Below, in pieces: positions 18,066 to 28,800 of a stretch of DNA of 64,000 bases. This DNA is from an uncultured Gammaproteobacteria bacterium. GTDB taxonomy: Bacteria > Pseudomonadota > Gammaproteobacteria > Nitrosococcales > Methylophagaceae. The position numbers and the translations under genes are program-made. The stretch lies in contig CAJWKF010000003.1 of assembly GCA_913042265.1 (NCBI GenBank), forward strand, positions 1-64,000. The letters are read 5' to 3'. The notes below the pieces were generated by a model, which was not told the DNA's origin, ran no database searches, and was given only the letters and a program-made list of their open reading frames with translations. The first letter of the stretch is position 1. The number at the start of each line of letters is the position of its first letter.

Positions 18066-18622
18066 ATTTAAAGACACCTAGAGGACTAACTGTCCTCGTT
18101 GTATTCATGTTTGGTTTTGGCTTTATGCTAGTCCCTCTCTACGATGTCTTTTGTGAAATAACAGGCCTAAATGGAAAAACTAATGGACAATATCAAGGCG
18201 AAATAACACCTGCCGGTTCAGAAAAAGGCAGACAAATAACAATGCAGTTTGTCGTTAACAAAAATGATAACCTGCCTTGGGAATTTGAGCCAAACCAGAC
18301 TGAAATGACATTAGCGGTAGGCGAGAGAAGAGAGACAACATATCGAGTTACAAATACTTATAAAACAGCAGCTATTGCACAAGCCGTACCTAGTGTGTCC
18401 CCGGCAGAGGCTGCCGAATATCTAAACAAGATAGAGTGTTTTTGTTTTGAACAACAACCTTTAGAAGCCGGTGAGCACAAAGACATGCCTCTCGTTTTCT
18501 TTGTTGACCCCAAATTGCCAGCACATATCAATAAGTTAACACTATCGTATACCTTGTTCGATATTACAAATTCAAAGAAACCAGCAAGCGATCCACATAA
18601 AGCTATAAAGGTAGGAAATTAA
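18062..18622 (+). CDS. ctaG: Cytochrome c oxidase assembly protein CtaG/Cox11
   Basis: FMLVPLYDVFCEITGLNGKT and IECFCFEQQPLEAGE copper motif. Confidence 0.95.
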   Translation: MNLKTPRGLTVLVVFMFGFGFMLVPLYDVFCEITGLNGKTNGQYQGEITPAGSEKGRQITMQFVVNKNDNLPWEFEPNQTEMTLAVGERRETTYRVTNTYKTAAIAQAVPSVSPAEAAEYLNKIECFCFEQQPLEAGEHKDMPLVFFVDPKLPAHINKLTLSYTLFDITNSKKPASDPHKAIKVGN

Positions 18623-19515
18623 TGGAACACTCACCGGATGAGTACTATGTCCCAGATCAGAGCATTTGGCCTATCGTAGGTGCGATAGCCATGTTCTTAA
18701 TGCTCGGAGGTACAGGTTCAGCGTTAATCGATCTTCAAAATTCAGACAGCATATCTTTAAGCAGCTCCATTATCATGTATTCAGGTATGGCCATACTCAT
18801 ATTCATGCTTTTTGGCTGGTTTGGTAACGTCGTAGAGGAATCACGCCGTGGAGCTTACTCAGCACAGGTTGATATTTCATTCCGATATGGCATGACATGG
18901 TTCATTTTTTCAGAAGTCATGTTTTTTCTTGCCTTCTTTGGCGTTTTATACTATGCACGGACTTTCTCTGTTCCCTGGTTAGGTGGTGAGGGCGATAAAG
19001 GGATTGCACACATGTTGTGGCCAGATTTTGTAGCAACATGGCCACTTCTAACTCCCCCAGATCCAGAATTATTCATGCCTATCAAAGAAGTAATTGACCC
19101 ATGGCATTTGCCACTGATAAACACTATTTTATTGGTAACATCAAGCTTTACAGTAACCTTTGCTCATCATGCATTGAGGCATGGCGAGCGTGCCAAAATA
19201 AAAATTTGGTTAGCGATCACACTCGTCTTTGGCATAATTTTTCTTGGACTACAGGCAGAAGAATACATTGAGGCGTATCAACATCTTGATTTAACCTTAA
19301 ACTCAGGGATCTATGGAGCAACATTCTTTTTATTGACTGGCTTCCATGGTCTCCACGTTACCATTGGTAGCATCATTTTATTTATCTTGCTTATTCGTGT
19401 CATTAAAGGCCACTTCACTCCAGACAACCACTTTGGTTTCGAAGCTGGTTCATGGTATTGGCATTTTGTTGATGTCGTATGGTTGCTACTTTTCGTAGTC
19501 GTTTACGTATTTTAA
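18622..19515 (+). CDS. coxC: Cytochrome c oxidase subunit III
   Basis: RYGMTWFIFSEVMFFLAFF, TGFHGLHVTIGSI, WYWHFVDVVWLLLFVVVYV. Confidence 0.97.
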   Translation: MEHSPDEYYVPDQSIWPIVGAIAMFLMLGGTGSALIDLQNSDSISLSSSIIMYSGMAILIFMLFGWFGNVVEESRRGAYSAQVDISFRYGMTWFIFSEVMFFLAFFGVLYYARTFSVPWLGGEGDKGIAHMLWPDFVATWPLLTPPDPELFMPIKEVIDPWHLPLINTILLVTSSFTVTFAHHALRHGERAKIKIWLAITLVFGIIFLGLQAEEYIEAYQHLDLTLNSGIYGATFFLLTGFHGLHVTIGSIILFILLIRVIKGHFTPDNHFGFEAGSWYWHFVDVVWLLLFVVVYVF

Positions 19516-19556
19516 AGGTTGGAACATTTATAACGATGCTTTAATTAGGTCAACAC

Positions 19557-20279
19557 TTGAGGACAAGTGAAGTGACGAAAAACCGATATATTTGGTCATT
19601 TTTTAATTGGAAAATATCAGTACAAATTCCTTTTTTCCTTTTCGCCGCCTTTGCCTTTATAGTCTGTTGCACACTTTCCAATTGGCAGTTGCAACGGGCT
19701 CAACAAGCTGATGCTTTATTTCAGACCTACCAGCTGCAAGACTCACGCCCAGAATCTGTTTTATCAGAATCTCCCGAGGCCTATCAAAAAGTTAGTATTG
19801 CGGGTGCAGTAAAAAACCATTACTTCCTAGCTAACAAAACTTATCAGGGATTTGGTGGTTGGCAGGTACTAGCAGAGGTCCAAACCAAGAAATTTTTAGT
19901 CTTAGTTAACCTCGGGTGGCAACCAATACAAAACAAACTAGTCCTACAAGAACCATTACCAAGCTATGTCCAAGTACAGGGGTTAATTAGAAAACCGCAA
20001 GCAGGCTTTATGTTACAAGCAGCAGAGGAAGATCCGAATTGGCCCACGCTACTACAACAGATAGAAATACCATTACTCAACAAGCGTCTCAACCGAGAAT
20101 TATTTCCTTTTGTCTTATATGCTGAGAACCAAATTGGTAAGCTAATTCCAGCTCCTATAAAAATAGAAAATAAATACTACATGCATATTGGCTACGCAAT
20201 TCAGTGGGTGTTGATTGGTCTTGCGGGCTTAATATGTTTTATTATCGTCTCTCGAATAGAGTACAAAGAAAATGAGTGA
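19557..20279 (+). CDS. SURF1-family cytochrome oxidase biogenesis protein
   Basis: CTLSNWQLQRAQQADALF, LVNLGWQP, MHIGYAIQWVLIGLA; TTG start as in ORF track. Confidence 0.85.
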   Translation: MRTSEVTKNRYIWSFFNWKISVQIPFFLFAAFAFIVCCTLSNWQLQRAQQADALFQTYQLQDSRPESVLSESPEAYQKVSIAGAVKNHYFLANKTYQGFGGWQVLAEVQTKKFLVLVNLGWQPIQNKLVLQEPLPSYVQVQGLIRKPQAGFMLQAAEEDPNWPTLLQQIEIPLLNKRLNRELFPFVLYAENQIGKLIPAPIKIENKYYMHIGYAIQWVLIGLAGLICFIIVSRIEYKENE

Positions 20280-20880
20280 AAAGAAAAAAAGCTGGTTGCA
20301 CAACTCCATATGGCTAATTACGCTTGTTCCCTTGGTCATTGCATGGTCAATGGCTTTTACCGGTATTGGTGTGCCCGGAAGCACTAAAAACAAGGGTGAG
20401 CTCATGCCAATGGGCCTCACTGTCCCAGAAAACGTTATTAATGCCCAGCAAGGCCATTGGGGGATTATAGTCGTAAGTGACACCTGTAGTGAAGAATGCC
20501 AACAACAGCTCTTTCGTGCCCAACAACTTTACCTTGCAATGGGTAAACGTGCGGAACGATTACAAACAGTATGGGTCTCAAATGATGTTAGACGAGAAAC
20601 AAGTGATCTGGTTGTTGATGTTGCATTTAAAGATAATAATAATATAAAGCCACTTCAAACATCACTCCTTTCAGTCGAAACAGAGTTTCAAAAAATGGCG
20701 CAGGTCAATAATACCGAAACGTTCAACTGGTTCAGTAACAATGATATAAAGTGGCAAGACCACAGCATATTCTTTGTTGACCCAAATGGAATTCTAGTTT
20801 TACGTTTCACGCCAGCATTGTCCGGTCAAGACATGATGTCTGATATCAAGTGGCTATTAAAGGCCTCTCGTCTCGGTTAA
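20272..20880 (+). CDS. Membrane-anchored thioredoxin-like protein of cox locus
   Basis: N-terminal TM, QQGHWGIIVVSDTCSEECQQQLFRAQQ, IFFVDPNGILVLRF; position between SURF1 and ctaA. Confidence 0.65.
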   Translation: MSEKKKSWLHNSIWLITLVPLVIAWSMAFTGIGVPGSTKNKGELMPMGLTVPENVINAQQGHWGIIVVSDTCSEECQQQLFRAQQLYLAMGKRAERLQTVWVSNDVRRETSDLVVDVAFKDNNNIKPLQTSLLSVETEFQKMAQVNNTETFNWFSNNDIKWQDHSIFFVDPNGILVLRFTPALSGQDMMSDIKWLLKASRLG

Positions 20881-20905
20881 ATAAGACTATAAGGAAACAT
20901 AAAGA

Positions 20906-21874
20906 GTGATCGATAAATTATGTAAGTACTCCTTTTTCATGGCACTCATAGTTGTCACACTAGGTGCTCTAACACGCCTATTGGATGCTGGTCTAGGTTG
21001 TCCTGACTGGCCTGGCTGTTATGGTCAGATTATTCCCCCAGATGTAGCTGAGCTACCTATTATCGAAGAGGGTAAAGCTTGGATGGAAATGATACATCGT
21101 TACGTTGCCACCGCATTGGGCTTTATTATACTTGTCCTCGCAGTGGCAATACAAAGTACATTTAATATCTCAAAAAAAATAAAATGGCTAAGTCGATTTC
21201 TATTAGTTTTGGTGATTGTCCAAGGTATTTTTGGAATGTGGACCGTTACGCTCAAACTTTTACCACAAGTAGTTACCATACATTTGCTTGGCGGAATGGC
21301 AATATTAGCGACTACATTCTTGCTCATTCTCATGCGTAGAACTAATCAAGAAGACACAGGCCCCTCATCCAAGCCTAAGGTCCTCTCGCTGGTTGTCCTT
21401 GTTTTATTATCTGGCCAAATCGCGTTAGGCGGTTGGACTAGTAGCACTTATTCAGGCCTAGCTTGTACTGACTTTCCAACTTGTAATGGTCAAATGGTGC
21501 CACCGCTTAATATGGAACAAGCATTTCAACTCACTGAGTTTAGTGACCGAAATTATGAAGGTGGTTTATTAGACTCCGAAGCGCGCGTCACGATACAATA
21601 TACTCATCGCGTTTTGGCTCTTGTCTTATTAATAGCTATAGTGGCATTGTTTATCCGCCTCAGAAAAATAGAACTATTCAAGACTAGGGCCAATGTTTTA
21701 TTGGGCTTAACCGTATTACAAATTGTGATTGGAATTAGTACGGCTATGTTGATGCTACCTCTTTCACTCGCACTACTTCATAATACAGGTGCTGCACTAC
21801 TATTACTCGCTGTCGTTTACATTATTTACAGCGTCTTTTCGACAAATGAAACTTCTCAAATGAACCAATCGTAG
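20906..21874 (+). CDS. ctaA: Heme A synthase (COX15/CtaA)
   Basis: GALTRLLDAGLGCPDWPGCYGQ, MIHRYVAT, TDFPTCNGQMVPP, YTHRVLAL. Confidence 0.95.
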   Translation: MIDKLCKYSFFMALIVVTLGALTRLLDAGLGCPDWPGCYGQIIPPDVAELPIIEEGKAWMEMIHRYVATALGFIILVLAVAIQSTFNISKKIKWLSRFLLVLVIVQGIFGMWTVTLKLLPQVVTIHLLGGMAILATTFLLILMRRTNQEDTGPSSKPKVLSLVVLVLLSGQIALGGWTSSTYSGLACTDFPTCNGQMVPPLNMEQAFQLTEFSDRNYEGGLLDSEARVTIQYTHRVLALVLLIAIVALFIRLRKIELFKTRANVLLGLTVLQIVIGISTAMLMLPLSLALLHNTGAALLLLAVVYIIYSVFSTNETSQMNQS

Positions 21875-21894
21875 AGAAGATATTCACAGGAAAC

Positions 21895-22812
21895 ATGATG
21901 GAAGAAACAATTGGAACTCTTAACACAATAACTAGAGCTACCTGGAAAGATTACCTCGTCTTATGCAAGCCAAAAGTCGTTATTCTTATGCTCGTCACCG
22001 TTCTTGTAGGAGCATTATTGGCTATCCCAGGCTGGCCAGATCTATTCAGGTTAACAGTAGCTCTTATCGGTATTGGAGCCTGCGCAGCTAGTGGCGCCGC
22101 AGTAAATCACATCATCGATCATCGCCTTGATACTAAAATGGCAAGAACTAAAAACAGACCCATTGCAAAAGGACGTGTTAGCCCTAAACAGGGGCTGGTT
22201 TTTGCTTTAGTTCTTGCTATTGGCGGCTTTTCTTTGTTATGGGAAGTAATCAACCCAATAACAGCATGGTTAAGCCTAGCGTCACTATTAGGCTATGCTG
22301 TTGTCTACACCATGTTTCTTAAGCGAGCAACGCCACAGAACATTACTATTGGTGGTCTTGCTGGCGCTATGCCACCTTTATTAGGATGGACAGCTATGAC
22401 AGGCCACGTTGATCCCAACGCATTACTGTTGGTACTCATTATTTTCGCCTGGACCCCTCCACATTTTTGGGCCCTAGCTATCCATAAAAAAGATGAATAT
22501 GCAGAAGCTAATATTCCAATGCTACCCGTGACACATGGTAATCATTTTACGCGTATTCATATCGTGCTATACAGCTTACTTATGTTTGCAGCAACATTAA
22601 TGCCTTTTATATCAGGTCTAAGTGGCTGGCTCTACCTAGCTGGCATGTTATTGTTGAATACTCGTCAATTTTGGATGGTAAAACAGATATTTGACGAGAC
22701 AAACGCTCAAGCTCCTATGGAGCTTTTCAAGTATTCAATTCAATACTTACTATGGCTATTTGTACTTATTCTCGCTGACCATTACGCTGTCGTTAGTAGA
22801 GTTGTGAGCTAA
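21895..22812 (+). CDS. cyoE: Protoheme IX farnesyltransferase (heme O synthase)
   Basis: NHIIDHRLDTKMARTKNRP, GAMPPLLGWTAMTG, WTPPHFWALAI. Confidence 0.96.
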   Translation: MMEETIGTLNTITRATWKDYLVLCKPKVVILMLVTVLVGALLAIPGWPDLFRLTVALIGIGACAASGAAVNHIIDHRLDTKMARTKNRPIAKGRVSPKQGLVFALVLAIGGFSLLWEVINPITAWLSLASLLGYAVVYTMFLKRATPQNITIGGLAGAMPPLLGWTAMTGHVDPNALLLVLIIFAWTPPHFWALAIHKKDEYAEANIPMLPVTHGNHFTRIHIVLYSLLMFAATLMPFISGLSGWLYLAGMLLLNTRQFWMVKQIFDETNAQAPMELFKYSIQYLLWLFVLILADHYAVVSRVVS

Positions 22813-22969
22813 ATATTTCAAACCCGTTATAAGATATCAATGTAAGCGAAAAACTCATATATTACTATTACTTTATTCTATTTATCGTCCTCTGTAGTGA
22901 CTAGTAATTCATCTCTGATTACTTAATAAAGGAGCATTAAAATAAAATAGGAAAGTAGGGGAAGGTAAA

Positions 22970-23043
22970 TGGAGGCTGCGGTCGGAATCGAACCGGCGTT
23001 AACGGATTTGCAATCCGCTGCATGACCACTCTGCCACGCAGCC
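22970..23043 (-). tRNA. tRNA-Cys (GCA anticodon)
   Basis: Reverse complement GGCTGCGTGGCAGAGTGGTCATGCAGCGGATTGCAAATCCG...GGTTCGATTCCGACCGCAGCCTCCA. Confidence 0.95.
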
Positions 23044-23063
23044 TAAATATCATGTCTAAAAGC

Positions 23064-23094
23064 AAAAAAGCCGCAGTTAAACCGCGGCTTTTTT
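23064..23094. terminator. Bidirectional terminator between tRNA genes
   Basis: AAAAAAGCCGC-AGTTAAACC-GCGGCTTTTTT. Confidence 0.7.
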
Positions 23095-23101
23095 ATTTGT
23101 C

Positions 23102-23177
23102 TGGAGCGGAAAACGAGATTCGAACTCGCGACCTCAACCTTGGCAAGGTTGCGCTCTACCAGCTGAGCTATTCCCGC
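23102..23177 (-). tRNA. tRNA-Gly (GCC anticodon)
   Basis: Reverse complement GCGGGAATAGCTCAGCTGGTAGAGCGCAACCTTGCCAAGGTTGAGGTCGCGAGTTCGAATCTCGTTTTCCGCTCCA. Confidence 0.96.
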
Positions 23178-23228
23178 TTTGAAGCACTGCATTATAGGCA
23201 GTTCATAAGATATGTCAAGCACTGATAG

Positions 23229-23780
23229 TTATGAAGTTAATATCGGCCAAGCCGCTTTTAAATAACTCAGCATTGAACTAATAGTTAACCCTGCAGCAAC
23301 ATATAATAAAGTCACACCAATCTCAAAGATTGGCAAATCAAATGCCGGTGAATGATAAATAAGACAAGCAATTGAAAGCATTTGAAAAGCCGTTTTTAAT
23401 TTTCCTACGCAAGATACCTTAATAGTACTTCTTAGTCCTAATTCAGCCATCCACTCACGTAATGCCGACACGGTGATTTCACGGCCGATAATTATGACAA
23501 CAGGTAATAAAATATACCACTCATTAGTTTTAAAAAGAATTAAAACTAAGGCCACGGCGACAATTAACTTATCAGCAACGGGATCAATAAAAGCACCAAA
23601 AGCTGAGACTTGATCCCACTTTCTTGCCAGATAACCATCTAACCAGTCTGTAAAAGCAGCCACAACAAAAATAGCTGTTGCCCATGCTGGTGCTGACTTA
23701 TAAGGCAATAAGAACACTATGATTAATACAGGTATTAATGCAATCCGCAGTAGACTCAATATATTAGGAATATTTCGCAT
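23229..23780 (-). CDS. pgsA: CDP-diacylglycerol--glycerol-3-phosphate 3-phosphatidyltransferase
   Basis: MRNIPNILSLLRIALIPVL and DWLDGYLARKWDQVSAFGAFIDPVADKL CDP-alcohol phosphotransferase motif. Confidence 0.95.
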   Translation of the reverse strand: MRNIPNILSLLRIALIPVLIIVFLLPYKSAPAWATAIFVVAAFTDWLDGYLARKWDQVSAFGAFIDPVADKLIVAVALVLILFKTNEWYILLPVVIIIGREITVSALREWMAELGLRSTIKVSCVGKLKTAFQMLSIACLIYHSPAFDLPIFEIGVTLLYVAAGLTISSMLSYLKAAWPILTS

Positions 23781-23830
23781 AACAGGTCTTTAACTAGGTT
23801 TAATAAAACAATGGTATCACCATAAGCTGC

Positions 23831-25666
23831 TTATTTCTCATCATGAAAAACATCATAAATTTTTTGGGCCAATGATTCACTAATGCCGTCCACTACTGCG
23901 ATATCCTCTACACCAGCCCTCTGAACTTCTTGAAGTCCTCCAAATTGCTGCAATAACTTTTGCCGACGCTTTGGGCCCATTCCATCTATGCCTTCTAAAG
24001 GTGATATCTTTCTGGATTTAGCACGTCGTTGCCGGTGCCCAGTAATAGCGAACCGATGAGCTTCATCTCTTACTTGTTGCAACAAATGTAAGGCTGGAGA
24101 ATCTGCTTTTAAGTCAACTTCTCCAGAGCGACCCACTAAAAATAAACTCTCTTCGCCTGCTTTACGAGCAGGGCCTTTTGCAATACCTAAAATCTCTATA
24201 TCTAACTGCAGTTCTGCCATGACTGCTTTTGCTTCAGTTAATTGTCCCTTACCACCATCGATCAATAATAAATCTGGTCGTTTACCTTCACCTTTCTGTA
24301 AGCGCTTATAGCGCCTGCTCAAAGCTTGATTCATGGCTGCGTAATCATCACCTGGCGTAATACCATCAATATTAAACTTTCGATAATCACTTTTAATCGC
24401 ACCTTCCAAACCAAATACCACGCAAGACCCTACTGTTTTCTCACCGCTTGTATGACTAATGTCAAAGCATTCAATACGCTTTGGCATTTCTTCTAGATCA
24501 AGCGCTTCTTGTAAGCATTCAAAACGCTTTAATAAGTTTGAACGGCTGCTCAAACGCTGAACAAGACTAACCTCAGCATTAACCATAGCCATCTTCATCC
24601 ATCGAACACTTGGCCCCCGTTGTGGACAACGTAGTATAACTCGATGTTTTGACTCTGACTTTAAGACTGACTCTAATAGTGTCACATCATCAAATTCATG
24701 GCTGATCAATACTTCTGACGGCACGTTCTTTCCTAAATAGTATTGAGGAATAAATGCCGACAGTAGTTCTTCTGGAGAACTCCCTGATGAACCCTTTGGA
24801 AAATAACTTTTACTACCTAAGCTATGTCCACCTCTAATAAAGCTAACTTCAACAACAGACATGCCATCCCTAACAATCGCAGCTAACACGTCTAAGTCAC
24901 CCTGCTCGGCACTAACATATTGACGCTCTTGCACACGGCGAAGACTAATTATTTTATCTCGGATCGATGCTGCTTTTTCAAAAGACAATTCCGCTGAAGC
25001 TACTTCCATTTGGTTTGATAAATCATCAATAACTTGCTGGTTTTTACCCTCTAAAAACAAAATGGTATGCTGGATATCTTTTTGGTAATCTTCTTCAGAT
25101 ATAAGACCGACACAAGGCGCTGTGCATCGCTTGATCTGATATTGTAAGCACGGTCTAGATCGGTTTGCATAGTAAACATCGTCGCATTGTCTAACGGGAA
25201 ATATTTTTTGCAGTAAATGTAAACTCTCTCTAACGGCACCAGCACTTGGGTAAGGCCCAAAATATTGTCCTTTTTTACGCTTAGTACCTCGATGGAGGCC
25301 GATCCGAGGAAAAGAATCCCCTGAAATAAATAAGTAAGGATAAGTTTTATCATCTCGTAACAAAATATTATAACGAGGCATCAACTCCTTAATTAAATTA
25401 TTTTCAAGGATAAGAGCTTCATTCTCTGTATGCGTGACTGTTGTTTCTATGTGGGCAATTTGCGCTACCATCACCCTGTTTTTTGGCGTCAAACCACTTG
25501 CTCTAAAGTAACTAGCCACCCTCTTTTTTAGGTTTTTGGCTTTGCCAACATAAATGACGATATCACTATTATCAATCATTCGGTACACACCCGGACGGGT
25601 AGTCAGTCTGTCAAGGAATCCCGCCGAATCAAACGAAGTTGGTTGTTGCTCTATTTCTTCTGTCAT
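23831..25666 (-). CDS. uvrC: Excinuclease ABC subunit C
   Basis: RPGVYRMIDNSDIVIYVGKAKNLKKRVASYF GIY-YIG domain, ECFDISHTSGEKTVGSCVVF, C-terminal HhH. Confidence 0.97.
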   Translation of the reverse strand: MTEEIEQQPTSFDSAGFLDRLTTRPGVYRMIDNSDIVIYVGKAKNLKKRVASYFRASGLTPKNRVMVAQIAHIETTVTHTENEALILENNLIKELMPRYNILLRDDKTYPYLFISGDSFPRIGLHRGTKRKKGQYFGPYPSAGAVRESLHLLQKIFPVRQCDDVYYANRSRPCLQYQIKRCTAPCVGLISEEDYQKDIQHTILFLEGKNQQVIDDLSNQMEVASAELSFEKAASIRDKIISLRRVQERQYVSAEQGDLDVLAAIVRDGMSVVEVSFIRGGHSLGSKSYFPKGSSGSSPEELLSAFIPQYYLGKNVPSEVLISHEFDDVTLLESVLKSESKHRVILRCPQRGPSVRWMKMAMVNAEVSLVQRLSSRSNLLKRFECLQEALDLEEMPKRIECFDISHTSGEKTVGSCVVFGLEGAIKSDYRKFNIDGITPGDDYAAMNQALSRRYKRLQKGEGKRPDLLLIDGGKGQLTEAKAVMAELQLDIEILGIAKGPARKAGEESLFLVGRSGEVDLKADSPALHLLQQVRDEAHRFAITGHRQRRAKSRKISPLEGIDGMGPKRRQKLLQQFGGLQEVQRAGVEDIAVVDGISESLAQKIYDVFHDEK

Positions 25667-25851
25667 AACAGTCTGAAATTTTTCCCAAAAAATTTGATAC
25701 TCATTTCTATTAAAAAGTATTATCTCATATACGCTATGACCAATAAATTAATGTTACTTGGAAACAAGAACATTGGCTCGAAATAATTAATTAGTTTTAT
25801 GATGCAAATATATGTGAGAATGTCATCCTTTAAACCATTTAATTATCAACA

Positions 25852-28800
25852 ATGTCATCATCTGCCACACTAAGTCCTTTAGAACCGATACTTCCAAAAA
25901 ACACCCATGATGCTTTTCAAGCTGGTCAACTCTATGGTAGTGCCCAAGGTTTATTAATTGCTAAAGCCGCACAGCAGCATGATGGACCTATCTTAGTACT
26001 GACTGATGATGCCGCTACCGCTCATAAGTTAGAAATTGAAGCACAGTTTTACCTTGGAGAAACAAGTCTCCCAATTTTACATTTTCCTGATTGGGAAACA
26101 CTGCCCTATGATACTTTTTCTCCACATCAAGACATAATTTCAGAACGCCTTGAGACACTCCACCAATTACCAAACTTTAAACGAGGCATACTACTAGTAC
26201 CAATAACCACCATAATGCATCGTATTTCACCACGCTCTTTTTTAGAAAGTAACACTTTATTTTTACAAGCTGGTGATGTTTTTGATATAGAAAAGTGGCG
26301 GAGTAAACTTGAAAAAGCTGGCTACCGTTATGTTTCACAAGTAATGGAGCATGGTGAATTTGCTGTTCGCGGTGCTATCATTGACCTATACCCTATGGGA
26401 AGTAAGCACCCCTACCGAATTGATTTATTCGATGATGAAATAGATAGCCTTAGATCTTTTAACCCCGAAACCCAACGCTCGATTGAAAATATTAATTCCT
26501 TAGAATTACTTCCTGCTAGAGAATTCCCAGTCAGTGATAACAGTATTCAACACTTTCGGCACCAATTTAGACATCAATTTGAGGGAGACCCACAAAAAAG
26601 TCTTATCTACCGAGAAGTAAGTGAAGGTAACATGCCAGGTGGTATTGAATATTACCTTCCTTTATTTCTTGAAAAAACTAACAGCTTAGTAGATTACCTG
26701 CCTGAAAGCACCTTGATAGTAAATATTAATGATCCGCACCAAGCAGCAACTGATTTCTGGCAGGAAATTAATCAGCGCTATCAAGAACATTACGTCGATA
26801 AAGAAAGACCTCTACTACCACCGCAGCTTGTTTTTTTTCCAGTCGAAGAACTGTTTGCTAAATTTAAAGAGTATCAGCGACTTCATAGTCAAACCTTTGA
26901 ATTAGAAAAAGGGAGTGGCAAGCAGAATTACCTCACTACAATTCCGCCGCAAATGACACTCACAGCCCATCAAAATGGGCCATGCCATGGGCTAACACAA
27001 TTTATTGATAACTTTGATGGCCGCATTCTTTTTGCGGCAGAAACTGCGGGCAGGCGAGAAACGTTGCTTGATATATTACGTGAAAATGGCATCCTGCCAA
27101 CAGTCTATGACAATTGGGATAAATTCCTCGTAGACGATACCCCTCTTGGCATCGTGATAGCTCCACTAGAACAAGGACTGGTTCTACTCCAAAATAAACT
27201 GGCCGTCATTGCAGAACCGCAGTTGTTTGGTCAACAAGTAATGCAACGACGTCGGCGTAGTCGTAAAAAACGAGATTCAGATGCTGTTATACGTAATCTA
27301 GCAGAACTTACTATTGGCAATGCCGTCGTACACGAAGATCATGGAGTAGGTCGTTACCTTGGACTTCAAACACTAGATGTAGGCGATGTTACAACCGAGT
27401 ATGTCACCCTCGAATATGCCAAAAGTGACAAACTTTATGTCCCTGTCGCAGCACTTGACCTCATAAGCCGTTATTCAGGAGCTGCACCTGAACTAGCACC
27501 CCTTCATAAGCTAGGCTCTGGACAATGGGAAAAAGCCAAACGACGGGCAGCTGAAAAAGTCCGAGATGTAGCAGCAGAATTACTCGATATTTATGCTCAG
27601 CGTGCAGCTCATAAGAAGACGCCTTTAGATGCTCCTGACGAACAATACAACTCGTTTATAGCCGCTTTTCCATTCGAAACTACGCCCGATCAGCATGATG
27701 CAATCGAAGATGTTATAAAGGATATGACTTCTGACTCGCCAATGGATCGTCTTGTTTGCGGTGACGTCGGCTTTGGTAAAACAGAAGTAGCTATGCGTGC
27801 AGCCTTTTTAGCCACACAATCAGGCAAACAAGTCCTAGTATTAGTGCCCACAACGTTATTAGCTCAACAACACTATGAAAACTTTAAAGATCGCTTTGCA
27901 GATTGGCCTGTTCAGATTGAAGTGATGTCTCGCTTTCGCTCTAAAAAACAACTCGATATTGTTAAGAAAGCTATGTCAAATGGCACGGCAGATATAATCA
28001 TTGGTACCCACAAACTACTTCAACAGGATATTAACCCTAAGCGCTTAGGACTTTTTATACTTGATGAAGAGCATCGGTTTGGCGTTACCCAAAAAGAACA
28101 GATAAAAAAATACCGTGCAGAAATAGATGTACTTACACTCACGGCTACTCCTATTCCTCGCACACTAAATATGTCGATATCTGGGATCAGGGATCTCTCT
28201 ATCATTGCTACCCCACCAGCACGCCGATTAGCCATAAAAACATTTGTACAAGAATGGAAACAAGACAATATTCGCGAGGGGATCTTACGTGAAATAAAAC
28301 GTGGGGGTCAAGTTTACTTTCTTCATAATAAAGTTGAAGATATCGACCGTATTGCTCGTGATATAGAACAGCTATTACCCGAAGCCAAAGTTGCAGTTGC
28401 ACATGGTCAAATGCGTGAGCGTGAACTTGAACAAGTAATGCTAGATTTCTACCATCAGCGTTTTAATGTTCTCGTATGCACCACAATTATCGAAACAGGC
28501 ATTGACATCCCTTCTGCTAACACTATCTTCATCGATAGAGCAGACAAATTAGGTTTGGCACAGCTCTATCAGATCCGAGGTCGTGTAGGCCGTTCACATC
28601 ATCGAGCCTATGCATACTTAATAGTCCCCCCACAAAAATCAATGACCAAAGATGCAATAAAGCGTCTAGAAGCGATTGAATCTATTGAAGACTTGGGTGC
28701 CGGCTTTACCTTAGCGACACATGACATGGAAATCCGCGGCGCAGGAGAACTTTTAGGCGATGACCAAAGTGGTCAAATGCAAGAGATTGGGTTTGGCTTG

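Noticed and set aside
23022-23225. ORF containing ENEIRTRDLNLGKVALYQLSYSR
   Set aside because: This is a read-through of the antisense strand of tRNA-Gly and part of tRNA-Cys, a well-known spurious peptide in annotations.
25051-25353. 100-aa minus-strand ORF in alternate frame
   Set aside because: Overlaps uvrC in the same strand but a different frame; shadow ORF.
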